This document shows positions 21,606 to 33,007 of a stretch of DNA of 64,000 bases, piece by piece. Source of the DNA: Stomoxys calcitrans. Lineage: Eukaryota > Arthropoda > Insecta > Diptera > Muscidae. The notes beneath the pieces are model-generated. The model was not told where the DNA came from. It was given only the letters and a program-made list of their open reading frames with translations, and made no database searches. A program made the position numbers and the translations under genes. The stretch lies in contig NC_081553.1 in assembly GCF_963082655.1 (NCBI RefSeq), positions 40,242,554 through 40,306,553 on the forward strand, read 5' to 3'. Numbering within the stretch: the first letter of the stretch is position 1; each line of letters starts with the position of its first letter.

Positions 21606-23767
21606 GGTAGAATCATTCTCTCTTCTTCACCATTTCAATGAATAACAAAATTCTCGGTTTAATGAACTTCATCAACGGCTTCTCTGAAGGTGTAATTAAT
21701 GTAATGTCTAACATTGATCTCATCCATCACATCTAAATGTTGATTGAATTTTTTTGGAATAACCCTTTTTAATTTCCAAAAAAAAAAAAACAAATCAGAA
21801 GCTAATTAGATTCATGTTTAGATATAAAACAAAACGCCACCATGATTTGATATAACCTTACATGGGCATTTTAGATGCTCATTTGGAGTTTTTGGAATAA
21901 ATCAACACCACGTACCCAAATTAAATAGATAAATGGTCTTGTTAATGGTGTTAACATGAAACCTTAATTGTGCAACCATTTCAGAGGAAGGGTGGATTGA
22001 AAGAAGCTGCGAAATTATTTCCAAATCTACAAATATAGTATAGTAATAATTTTTCAAAATAGTGAATATTAATCATGATTTTTTTCTTCTTTTATTTTCA
22101 TGGAATTTGTTAACATTTGGTGTGAACAGGTAAGTGTTGTACTTTTTTTTCAACTTAAATCTTGAGTTAAACATAATTCAAGAAATTTCTTAGGAAATTT
22201 CATCTAAACATTTGAGCTGCACAGATCGTTCTTTAAAAGTTGCTGTGCTTAGTATAGACTGAAGTAAAGACGGACATTACTTGATTGGTTAAGAACATCA
22301 AGATGCTTTAAGACATGTACTATAAAGTCTCATATCAATATTCTGATATGGTATGGTGTTGTATGATTAAATCATAAATTCTCCAATGGGAATGTTTAAC
22401 ATACAACTTATTGAGAAGAGTGAAGTAATAATAACTTTTGGCATTTTTGTTACTGTAGTACAAACCCTTCATAAATTTTGTATGTTGTATTCAATTTCAA
22501 CACTTTTAACATTCATCCAAGCTATTGCTTAGAGCAAATAAGAGAACAAAACTATATGGTGTTGTTTCACTTGAAACAACGACACCAACAACAATTGTCT
22601 GTGTTTATGATCTGCAAACTGAATTAATGGCATTGCACTGTAATCGAAACAATTTTCGAAATACACCAAGAGTCTCACTAAGAGCTCTATTGGAACGATC
22701 GATGATGGAAACTTTGGCTGCTGCTGCTGTTGTTGCACATGCGCAAAGAAGAAACCAGTTACACAGCATTTTTCCCCGGTGATTTTTTGCTTTTTGCCTT
22801 TGTTTGTAGCGGCTTCGCTCGAATTCATCTATTTTGGTTTGGTAGTGTTTCGCTTAAGCAAATACAAATAGTTATAATAATAGTAATAATAGTTGGATTT
22901 TGTCCTCTCCATCTCTCGCTGCTCTTTGTCTCTAATGTTTATTTTTATAATACCACGACAATGATGACAATCACCATCATGGCCATCACAATTGCCTGTC
23001 CCATCATTCGCTTTGTGTGTGCGCTGTATGGACGGACGCATAAATGCAATTCAATACAATCCAATCTTATCCCATAGCAATGAATGCATTACAATCCAAT
23101 CCAATCCAATCCATCCATATTCGTATGAACTTTAATTTATCGCTTTGGTTAGCTTGTTTTCAATTTGAGTTCAATTCACTTTGTTTAATTTATTTGAACA
23201 AGCCATCCATAAAAACAAGCACAAAGCTACATAATATCACCATGGATAATGATAAAAAGTTTGTCTTTTTTTTTTACTTGATTGAAATGAAAATCTTCAA
23301 CAAATTGCTTCAGATTCAATCAATCATTGTAATTGAAGTTTCTATTTATGTCCCACGATATTTGAGAAAAATTTGTCATTAATTTGAGTTCAAAAGACTT
23401 TTAGAAGTCTGGGAATGGAAATCATTTGCCTAAATTCTTTGTCCAAGAGTATCCAATTACAACATGACAGACAGATAATTTAAGAAAGCATAGCCTTTTC
23501 AAAGTTTTAATTGATAAAAGAGATAAGTAATAGGAATAAATCTTTCAATTTCATGTCAACTTTTGAATACTCAAAAACAATAAAAGAACCTCTATATACA
23601 CTTAAAAAATATAGCAAAAATGTAAGAGTTACCCCTGATTGAAGAATGTGGATAATGATTTCCAGCCAAAGAGGCAATACTGCGGTATGAAGTTGTACTC
23701 CATCCCAAAACCTTTGGGGTTTCCTCAAGTAAATCCAAACTTTCATATTAAAATGCGGGGTAAATTA
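21606..23767. other. Unique AT-rich DNA, no gene seen
   Basis: No family match. It contains GCTGCTGCTGCTGTTGTTG at about 22718, a CAATCCAATCCAATCCAATC pentanucleotide tract near 23091-23113, and small ATC/ATG triplet tracts near 22960. Short frames on both strands overlap here without domains. It may be intronic or regulatory DNA; this cannot be decided from sequence alone. Confidence 0.45.
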
Positions 23768-24003
23768 TTGGATTGCCCAAAAAGTAATTGCGGATTTTTT
23801 AAAAGAAAGTAAATGCATTTTTAATAAAACTTAGAATGAACTTTAATGAAATATACTTTTTTTACACTTTTTTTCTAAAGCAAGCTAAAAGTAACAGCTG
23901 ATAACTGATAGAAGAAAGAATGCAATTACAGAGTCACAAGCTGTGAAAAAATTTGTCAACGCCGGCTATATGAAAAATCCGCAATTACTTTTTGGGCAAC
24001 CAA
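23768..24003 (+). mobile_element. 236-bp MITE, copy 1 (mariner-like termini)
   Basis: The left end TTGGATTGCCCAAAAAGTAA and right end TTACTTTTTGGGCAACCAA form an inverted repeat of about 32 bp, flanked by TA on both sides. The inner part holds GTAACAGCTGATAACTGA and AGAATGCAATTACAGAGTCA and has no coding capacity. The right end has lost one C. Confidence 0.92.
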
Positions 24004-24007
24004 TATG

Positions 24008-24216
24008 TTAGGACAAATTTTCATTTTACTGTAAGGGTTATTGGGCTTAAGAACCTTAATCGGCAAATCGGTTTATATGGCATTTGGACCGATTGGATCA
24101 TATCCAGTTCGGGTGTCTGGAGGTTTTATACAACTCGCTGTTCCAAACTTCAGCGAAATCGAATAATAAATGTCCCTGTGATGACTTTAGGTCAAGAGAT
24201 CCGTCTATATTACAGA
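24008..24216 (+). repeat. Family A2 fragment
   Basis: It contains ATCGGTTTATATGGCATTTG, CTTCAGCGAAATCGAATAAT and AGAGATCCGTCTATAT, a little more than one monomer. It is cut on the right by a Helitron-like terminus at 24217. Confidence 0.6.
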
Positions 24217-25068
24217 CTAGCCGAACCGGGCCCGCTCCGCTGCGCCTTCTTTAGTTCTCTAATATCTTTTTAGGGTGGGGACACTTTGCCCTGAATGTTA
24301 ATATCTAATTCGTGCCATTATAGCCTTTGACGCTGAACGCGTTCGAATCCTGGCAAGAACATCGAACAAATCGGTGTTTATCCCCTCTTAATGTTGGCGA
24401 CATTTGCGAGGCACAAAGCCATACATGGTCATTTAAAAAATGTTCCCCAAAGAGGTGCAACACTGCGGGACGCAGTTCGGACTCGGCTATAAAAATGGTC
24501 CAGACAAACGTACAAAATCTATGAAAATTTTAAGAAAATCGGTTCAGCCAAGTATCATATAGTCATAATGGGTCTAATGGCGTTTTTGAGGTTTGGCGTG
24601 ACCCCCAATACTTCGATCTGATTTAGTATGCCAGATTCGAAATCTACTCCCAAATACCTTTCATTTGAGCCCCGTATTGAAATGAACGTCCAATATGATT
24701 GTTTGGGGGAGTTTTGGGGTTGGGGCAGCTCGATGGATACTTAGACTAAAACCAGATTCGTATTCTATTCTTCAATACCTTTCATTTGATACCTATATTG
24801 TCCCGATCAGTCCACTTTTGATGTTGGGTTGTGTTTTTGGCATAAGGGGGAGAGTCCGTCCCCCTTTCGATATCGAAAAATTATATAGCCTATGTTTCCT
24901 TTTAGACCAACCTACACAATATGCGAACACTTCGAGAAAATCGCTTCTGCCGTTTTTCTGTCTATTCGGAACAAACAAATCGAGTCCCATATATCCGTGA
25001 TTGGCTAATGTGCTCATTTTGGGCGTTTTTGTAGGGGTGGGGAGACCTCCTATACTTGGACATGAATT
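24217..25068 (-). mobile_element. Helitron-like element, reverse orientation
   Basis: On the minus strand the 3' end reads GGCGCAGCGGAGCGGGCCC, then GGTTCGGCTAG, followed by T, which is a CTAG|T terminus. Inward lie the family monomers (CCTTTCATTTGAGCCCCGTATTG, CCTTTCATTTGATACCTATATTG, GACCAACCTACACAATATGC). A partial SINE sits at about 24316-24497. The inner edge adjoins the LOA-like relic at about 25069. Confidence 0.6.
24316..24497 (+). mobile_element. tRNA-derived SINE, partial copy
   Basis: It contains GACGCTGAACGCGTTCGAATCCTGGCAAGA (box B with TTCGAATCC intact), CCCCTCTTAATGTTGGCGAC and AGAGGTGCAACACTGCGGGA, ending with CTCGGCTATAAAAATG. Box A and the 3' third are missing compared with the full copy at 59398. 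Confidence 0.75.
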
Positions 25069-27930
25069 TGTCGATAAGGTTCAGGATTGGAGGGTCTCCA
25101 TGGAACACTCTTTCTCTGACCATCGCCACATTAGGTTTAGAATAGCACGACCAGCGCCGAATCCGAAGATAGTTGTCCTCTTCGGGAAAGGAAATCAGCC
25201 CAAGACAAATCCTGGATGACCGGGAAGATTAGCAATATTGGGAAAGAAGTCTGCAGACTTTTTAACAGAGCACATCGTAAAAAAGGGGAAGTGTATTACA
25301 CACGGGTGAAGGAATACAATAAGATTACCAGAGTGGCAAAACGTGCATCCTGGAAGTTTTTCTGCGAATAGGTCGATAGCGTTAATGACGCCGCCAAGAT
25401 AAAATAGTTTCTCGAAAAAACCCCTGTCCAAACTGAAACTTTAGTAGACGACATGGGAGTGAGAGCAGAGACAACGGAGGATACGATGGGACTAACGGAG
25501 ACACCGGAATCTTGGTATAATGATGTTGATAGAAGGTTTATTATTAAGGAATTTATGGTGAAGGAATCCTTGAGGAGCTTCAAACCATTTAAGTCACCCT
25601 GACTTGGTGGAATATTTCCGGCGTTACTACAGAATAAGGCAGACTATCTGGCACCCCAACTGGCCAATATTTTCACATCGTGCCTGGGACTTGCCGAAAT
25701 CCTGTCAGGAGGTGTGCCGAAATCCTGGCAGGAGGCAAGGGTGGTATGTGTACCCAAGCCTGGCAAGGCAAGTTATGCGCCACCAAAGGCCTATAAGACT
25801 TTCGTCCTTTCTACTCAAAACCATGGAACGTATTTTGGATACCATGTTAAAGAGTAGGATATCTTACGAACTGCCCAAATAAAAACAACATGCCTATGTC
25901 AAGGGAAGGTTGGTGGAGATTACCCTGCACGAGGTTGTGCATAAAATAGAAGAATTTTTCGATGCCAAAACGTTCACACTGACGGTGTGCATTGACATCG
26001 AGGGGGCTTTTAACAATGTGCGAACGTACACACTGATCCAATCTTTAGACCAGTCAGGGTGGACCCGGTCCTTAGAGACTGGATAAACCATATGCTAAGG
26101 AACAGGTGGATAAATTGTGTGTCCCATGGCATAAATATTGTATAAGGAAGAAAGTGGCACAGGGGGCATTTTATCGCCACTCCTATCGGTGACAATCATA
26201 AATGACTTATTAGGCATGCTGACTGAGGAGGGATTCGAAGCCGTCGACGTTATAATACTTCTAAGGGGTAAAGATCCGAACGATCTATAAAGAAGGGGCG
26301 AAAGGGTCTTGCAGATGGCACACGATTGGGCTAGACCTAAGGGTCTCAATGTTAACCCAGAGAAGACTGAAATATGCCTGTTCACGAGGAAGACGAACGC
26401 ACCACGTTTCCTCAACGAAACGATTTCGATATCTGACAAGGTTAAATACTTAGGTGTGATCTTGGACAAGAAGCTGAATTGGAAGTGTCACATTCAGGAG
26501 CGTACTGAGAAGGCTCACAGATGTTGGACACTATATAGACGGGCCGTAGGTTCGAAATGGGGCCTGAATCCGAGGATAGTCCACTGGCTCCAAAAGTGCG
26601 TGATTAGACCAATACTTACTTACGCCTTAGTGAAGAAAAAGTGCAATATAAGAACCATACAACAGGTTCAGAGAACATGTTGTCTTGGCATAGGCGGATC
26701 GATGAGGACCACGCCCACTAGGGCACTGAAGACTATTCTAGATATCCGACCCATTGACATTCAGATTAAGTGTGAGGCAGCCACTGCGGCTATGAGACTT
26801 TAGGCGATGGGATAATGGATTGAGGAAGGGAGCAGCTCATACCATCGCGGTATAATCGAGGCGACGGTAGGAAACCTGGAAGAAAGGGAAGAGGTTTCCG
26901 ATCGTATACCTGAGATGAATTTTGGAGTCGAGTGCGAGGCACTGCTTCCAGCGGCACACTATTGGATTGTCGGAGCACTAGTATTCCCATCTGTAAGATC
27001 ATGTTACACATATGGATCAAAGCTAAAGGACAGAGTCGGCTTGCGGGTCTATGTTGAGAAACCAGGGACTGAGATCTGTTTTAGACTGCCTTACCATAAC
27101 ACGGTCCTACAGACGAGGACGTTTCGTGTGAATATCTTTACGGACAGTAAAATTACTATAAGTGCAATAACAAGCAGGATGGTGGGGTCACGAACAGTCT
27201 TGCAGTGTAAGAAGGAAATTAACGCCTTCTCTGAAGATGGCAAAATCCGCATCGTTTGGGTGCCGGGCCATAACGAAGTAAGGGGGTGTGATAGGGCAGA
27301 CGATTTGGCGGTGAAGGCCAGAGGACTGCCGTCAAAAAACTTGGTTAACCCGAAGCCTTTCAAATCTACGCAGTCCGAGTTAAGGGCGTGGGCGACGAAT
27401 GAGCATGCAACCCTGTGGAACAGTGAAATGGTCGGTAGGACGGCGAAAATCCTATGGGGGGATCCAGATCGTGCGAAGACGAGGCAATTACCGAAAGGAA
27501 GTAAGAAGGAGGTTGGTATAGCTATTGGTATCATTACGGGATACATAGGACTACGAACTCACTTATGTAAAATCGGTGCGTTAAGTGATGCCATGTGAAA
27601 AGGGAAGATGATGAGACGTTGGAGCAATTCCTTTTTCATTGCCCGGCTTTCGCGTCTAACAGATACCGGTACTTAGGTGGGGACACAATACCAGACATGA
27701 GCCAACTTAGGGGCGTGGCATGGAAAACAATGAAGGATTTTGTAATTAAAACGGAATTTCTAACATAACATTTTCGGTTTAGAGGTTTCTTTATAGTTTT
27801 TAGAGCGCACAACAAGCCGAATACTGACTTAGGCGTATTTCTATAATGGCATGAGACGGATTAATTTCTGCACCCTCTTTTCAACCTTACCTATGGTCGA
27901 CCGGCCCCGCCATAAAGCCACAACAACAGG
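25069..27930 (+). pseudogene. LOA-like non-LTR retrotransposon, 3' two-thirds with RNase H
   Basis: In order: endonuclease C-terminus with SDHRHIRFRI (about 25120); linker; reverse transcriptase (CVPKPGKASYAPPKAYK, AYVKGRLVEITLHEVVHK, CIDIEGAFNNV); thumb with GLNVNPEKTEICLFTRK and VKYLGVILDKKLNWK (26309-26800); RNase H at 26990-27330; C-terminal Cys-His segment (EDDETLEQFLFHCPAF) ending near 27768. At about 26239 the polymerase box is deleted: EAV runs straight into DVIILLRG, so YAD is gone. In RNase H, TDGS has become TYGS and the QAE block is missing, while FTDSK and GCDRADDLA remain. Many stops and frameshifts. A 3' untranslated region runs to about 27930. Confidence 0.88.
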
Positions 27931-28900
27931 ACAAAACTGCGCAGATGCCAGCTCATGTTATGTTCAGTGCTCGGTCGCTCCACCACACCTCTCTCCAACA
28001 CCTTGTCTTGCTCCAATAAGTCGCATTCTTATCCTACCAAATACCCTACGGGAAATGGGACAGATCCCAAACATGTCAGAGGATAGATCCTCTGGTGATA
28101 GGGACTTGTCCCAATTATTGTCCCTCTACAAGGAAAAACCCTATCGCTTTTATAAGGGTTTGTCGCTCGAGGTGACGAATTGCCACCATTCTAACACCGT
28201 GGGGTAGGTCGTGGGACAGTTCGAATAGGATTAGTATACTTTGCAATTATTTTTGCAACAAATAAGAATCATAAGTTATGACAATTGAAACTTTTCATTC
28301 CCTGTAGGTTATGTCCTGTGACAGGTAACTTATTCTCCAGTTTAGAATTGGTATATTTGGGGCAATTGACTACACAGGGTACTTTCCGTGAAAAGGCGAC
28401 CAACCTTGTAATAAGCGAATTGTCTTCATAGGCCAAACTAAAATCCCAGGCCGCCCCATCACGCCTAGAACTCCAATGTCAGCATAGTATGGCCGTAATC
28501 TTAGTACTTGCCTCCCATTCTTTGATCTTCCAAAATTGCATGTATTAGTCGCGGAGGTGGGTTCTCAGATGCATAAAAACAAAAGCCATAACAAGTCATT
28601 ATGAATCCCACACTTTGACTGAAACCAAAGTCTGGGCGTTGGGTCACTAGTAAAACTGCACTGAATGGGGCGCATTCCCGATTTTTTTAATTTTTCGCAT
28701 CTTCCTAATTTTGACCTCAGTAACAGTCCGAAGTCCTGAAATCCGTTTTTGAGGCAAAGGCTCCTGGGCCCCCCTAGGAGCCGAAAATCCCCCTTTAAGG
28801 GAAAGAATTCTGACGGAGCCAAAAATCCCCCCTTGAGGGGAAGAAGTCTTACGTAGGCAATATGAAATCAAGTGAAAGATATTGTAGAGTAGATTATGAA
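27931..28900. other. Unclassified intergenic stretch
   Basis: No recognised coding domain. It contains paired words such as AGAGGATAGATCCTCT (about 28078) and CCTGGGCCCCCCTAGGAG (about 28768), and two GGGGA-rich lines near 28790-28850. Its right part may be decayed Helitron-like sequence. No gene is proposed. Confidence 0.35.
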
Positions 28901-28959
28901 TATGCGAAAACAATGTTAAAAATCTAAGTCTAAGGGGTCTTGAAAATTTTTAACCCAGC

Positions 28960-29600
28960 GTACAATGGCAATATGGGTATCAAATGAAAGGTACAAAAAA
29001 GAAGATTGCGATATGCATATGTGCAAAAAAAAAACAAATTCAGCTTAAAAGCAAGAAACATTTTTTTTCTTGCACACATATCGTAATCTACTCCTTCGTA
29101 CCTTTCATTTGATACCCATATTGCCTATGTTAACAAGGCGCAAAATTCTCAAGACCCCGTAGGTCCTTCCCGGGTCCAATTTCTTTGCCATGTTTTTGTA
29201 TTTTCGAATATGGGTATCGAATTAAAGGTACAAAAAAGAAGATTGCGATATGCATATGTGCAAAAAAACAAATTCAGCTTAAAAGCAAGAAACATTTTTC
29301 AAAAAATCGAGCGAATTTTTTAAAATATTTTTTTTAGTGCATACTTTTTTTTTGCGCACATATCGTAATCTACTCTTTCGTACCTTTCATTTGATACCCA
29401 TATTGCCTATGTTAACAAGGCGCAAAATTCTCAAGACCCCGTAGGTCCTTCCCGGGTCCGTTTTTTTTTTGCCATGTTTTTGTATATTCGTAATCTCATC
29501 AACAATACTTTCCCTTTGATACGCACATTGCCTAGGTTGGACCACTTCTCCCCAAGGGCCTTTGCCCCAAAAACAAACTTCGGATTCGTGTTCCTGGGGT
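28960..29600. repeat. Two fold-back units built from Helitron-like monomers
   Basis: The arm AATATGGGTATCAAATGAAAGGTAC at 28970 is answered by GTACCTTTCATTTGATACCC at 29098, with GCGATATGCATATGTGC opposing TGCACACATATCGTAATC; the loop is about 45 bp. The whole arrangement recurs at 29207-29405 with a longer loop, followed again by GACCCCGTAGGTCCTTCCCG (first near 29153, then near 29435). Transcripts would fold into two adjacent hairpins. Confidence 0.75.
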
Positions 29601-29817
29601 CAACCCATATCTACACACCAAATTTCAAGCGCCTTGAGCATATACGCCAGCTCAGAAGCAGGGATCCAATCCTCACGCACTAGTAGAATTTCCTTTTTAT
29701 TCTGAAGTGTGTTGTACACTGAGATGGCAGCCCTTGCCAATGTAGGACTCCTTCGCACAGTGGGTGAAAATCGAAAAAAAAAACTAATAAAAAATATGCC
29801 ATTTGAAATTTGAAATA

Positions 29818-30053
29818 TTGGGTTGCCCAAAAAGTAATTGCGGATTTTTTAAAAGAAAGTAAATGCATTTTTAATAAAACTTAGAATGAACTTTAGTCAG
29901 ATATACTTTTTTTTCACTTTTTTTCTAAAGCAAGCTAAAAGTAACAGCTGATAACTGACAGAAGAAAGAATGCAATTACAGAGTCACAAGCTGTGAAAAA
30001 ATTTGTCAACGCCGACTATATGAAAAATCCGCAATTACTTTTTGGGCAACCAA
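29818..30053 (+). mobile_element. 236-bp MITE, copy 2
   Basis: TA-flanked. The left end TTGGGTTGCCCAAAAAGTAA and the right end TTACTTTTTGGGCAACCAA are inverted. The internal sequence is nearly identical to copies 1 and 3. Confidence 0.93.
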
Positions 30054-31770
30054 TAGTTAAAGCTAAGGTATTATCAATATCATATCAATATCAAGAACCT
30101 ACGTGGTCTGGGCGCATTTTTGCAGGCCCCTAAAGTTGGTCAAGGGTTCCAGTTGCTCTCCAATTAGTCGGAAGCTGTTATCGCTCCACTAAATTAAGTG
30201 ACTATGATACATCATACCATCAAAAACAAACCTTTTTAATTTTCACTTCCCTCTCTTCGCCAACTTTCATTTTTCAATCACATAACATCCAAATTATCTC
30301 CCCCACCCACGACGTTAAGGGTAAACTTCAAAATGCATTCAAATCCATTTCATACGAATTCGATACAGATCGATTCACATTGGGCATTTAAAAAGACGTC
30401 AATCGTCTTAAAATTATTGACTGCCACACACAACAATACATTTAGAGGCAACAACATCACATTCAAAATCTGAAAAAAATGTTTCTTTGTTATTGTTGTT
30501 GGCTAATATGCATCCTGAAGACAATCTCTGAATGCGCTTACAAATCAGCATAAAGCTTTCAAAAATTTCAAGTGTTTTGGGTTGTTGTAGAAAGCGCGGG
30601 TGTTTGAAACAGTTTTTGGGGATTTTCCACTTTGATATCTCATAAGGCTTTACTGCAACAGCTGTGGCATCGGTGAGGAGGGTTTTGTGGAGTCTTTGCT
30701 GGTTTCAAGCTAACTTTGATTGCCTATGGGGTCTGTGTGGTATCTAGGGGGTGTCCCTTCTCTTCTAATTTTGACACAACAAAATATGCTTTGAGCTTGA
30801 GCCACCGCTGAGTGGGAAAACAAAATATCATATTTAAACGGTCCATGCGCGCCTGTCCCTCCCTCCATATGCCTGGCTGTTTCCCTGCCAGTCCTCCAGC
30901 TGCCGCTGGTGCTGATCTAGCCAATGTTTCTGGATGGATGGTTGCTGGAGCTTTCTTTTCGGTTTTTTGAAGCTGTCATTTGAAATGGTTGATATTTATG
31001 TTTGTTATAAAAATTTATCGCAGCGTAGGTTGAAAGGTTGAAGACTATTTCTAGCGTCATTGTTTGGAGAGGGGCTGTGGCATACTGCCGCTCTAAAGTT
31101 AGCTGCTCGTGAAAATCCAATCCAATTCGCTTCATTTGGATGGATCTTTCTTTGTGGAGTTTGTGTTTTTTTTTTTTGAAGTGCTGCCTTTGCCTTTTTT
31201 TCTTTACGTAGGAGACCCTCAATCACTGTTGCCGCTGCCACTCATAGTGGTGATGGTGGTGGCAATGGCTTATTTGGTCTTATGATTTTTAACTTTTTTT
31301 TCATTTTTTTCTCTGTTTTTTTTTTTTTAATAACCTATCTATGTTTGCTTGTAGGATGGATGCATTAATGTGTGTGTGTGTGTGCGTGTGTGTTTGTGTC
31401 TTTCATATTTGAACCAATTTAAAGTACTTTCTCTCTTTCACTAAGACAAACACTGTTTGAATGTATGAATGTTTGCATATCCATTTGTGTTTTTTATTGG
31501 ACTGTAGATTTTAATTAAGCCGCCAACCATGGCATGCAAGGCTACTTCCACCGAATGCGACTGTAAAGGGCTTGAGGGAATATCGCAGCTAATCAGATAG
31601 GAAAAACAAATGTTACCCAATCATAGTATTCTGCCTGCCACTCATTCCGCTGAACCACAATCACATATCGTATATGAATGATGTTTAAAAGTACACTGAG
31701 AAAAAAAAATAAAAGTCTATTGCGTAACTATGCTATAGATGAGTCATACGTACTCATACAGCCTGGTGCT
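30054..31770. other. Unique DNA, no gene seen
   Basis: Includes a GTGTGTGTGTGTGTGCGTGTG tract at about 31371-31391, T-rich runs near 31315 and GATGGTGGTGGCAATGG near 31250. Frames such as the one at 30724-30924 have no domain. The CACTGAGAAAAAAAAATAAA word at 31694 may be the end of a decayed short transposon. Confidence 0.4.
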
Positions 31771-31870
31771 GATCAGTTGTTATACCCTCCATTATAAAGT
31801 GGGAGTATAGCGACGTTGTCAGTCTGTTTGCAATACCCCGAAATATTGATCTAGGATTCTATTTTATATA

Positions 31871-32106
31871 TTGGGTTGCCCAAAAAGTAATTGCGGATTT
31901 TTTAAAAGAAAGTAAATGCATTTTTAATAAAACTTAGAATGAACTTTAATCAAATATACTTTTTTACACTTTTTTTCTAAAGCAAGCTAAAAGTAACAGC
32001 TGATAACTGACAGAAGAAAGAATGCAATTACAGAGTCACAAGCTGTGAAAAAATTTGTCAACGCCGACTATATGAAAAATCCGCAATTACTTTTTGGGCA
32101 ACCCAA
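31871..32106 (+). mobile_element. 236-bp MITE, copy 3
   Basis: Perfect termini (TTGGGTTGCCC at the left, GGGCAACCCAA at the right) with TA on each side. It sits just inside a repeat that begins TTATACCCTCCATTATAAAG at about 31779. Confidence 0.95.
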
Positions 32107-32569
32107 TATAAAGTCAAAGTTTTGTGGTTGGTTTTAGAGCTGCCAAAATATCGATGGCACTATCGATATTTTATTTTTCATCTAAATATCAATTGATGTT
32201 TTTCTATCGATACTATCGACAAGTTTATTGTAAAATTGAACAAAAATAAGCGATTCCACACTGAATGTATCCTATAAGAAACATTCCGCCTATAGAGGGC
32301 GCAATTTTCATCCGATTTGGCTAACATTTTGTACAATGATTTCTCTCATGACTTCCAACTGACTTCTTAAATTTGGCTTTATTCAGTCTGTGCATTGGCA
32401 ATGCTTCTATATAAATCGATCTCCTGATATTCCCATTCTCATTTTTGTTTGAAATATAGATGATGGGAAAATAATGACAGTATCAATACTTATTGTCAAA
32501 GATATCGAATGTTGCGATTATCGATAGTTTGCCACCTCTAGTTGGTTTGTATGTCTATTTGTCCGTTCC
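32107..32569. other. TATCGAT-rich stretch with a family A fragment
   Basis: Several TATCGATA/ATCGAT words (about 32149, 32161, 32206, 32520) surround one degenerate family A monomer (CTATAGAGGGCGCAATTTTC, CCGATTTGGCTAACATTTTG) at 32290-32450. TATCGATA is the DREF-type word in Drosophila; whether it acts here is unknown. Confidence 0.4.
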
Positions 32570-33000
32570 TTATAGACACCAAAACAGGTAAAACGATTTT
32601 TTGAAATTTTCTCCAAATGACTGTACCGATTTGAACCAAATTTTTGATCGCATCCCGATGGTGACTAAAAACCTCGCATTTGATATAAAAAATTAAGGTC
32701 AATTAACCTGGGGAAACACCCCTAATGGCATATAACCCGATCGGGACAATATGGTAGTCAATTCATAGGCATTTACGAGTAGTTTACGAATATGATATCG
32801 ATATTTGTGGTCAAGCGTCCCTGGCGCCCATCCTCAAAAACTTCCAAAATAAATATAAAGTCCGATTTAATCATTGAACTGACATGCATATAAGGCACTT
32901 GGGAGTAGAGTACGAATCTGTTGTTGATATTTAGAATCAAGTGTCTTAGGAGCCGCTCCAACTCCAAAGCGGCTACCGAGGCCGAACGAGACAATATCAG
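32570..33000 (+). mobile_element. Helitron-like repeat, degenerate
   Basis: It contains CGATCGGGACAATATGG, GAGTAGTTTACGAATATGAT, GGGAGTAGAGTACGAATCTG and a CCGCTCCAACTCC segment, matching the plus-oriented monomers at 53985-56775. The ends are not defined. Confidence 0.5.
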
Positions 33001-33007
33001 TGCAAAA

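Noticed and set aside
22525..23077. Overlapping 85-115-codon frames on both strands
   Set aside because: No domain, low-complexity composition, and no start or splice context; likely chance.
27091..27546. 151-codon minus-strand frame
   Set aside because: Antisense shadow of the RNase H region of the LOA-like relic.
30724..31241. Minus-strand frames of 66-101 codons
   Set aside because: Lys/Gln-rich chance translations of A- and T-rich tracts without homologous motif.
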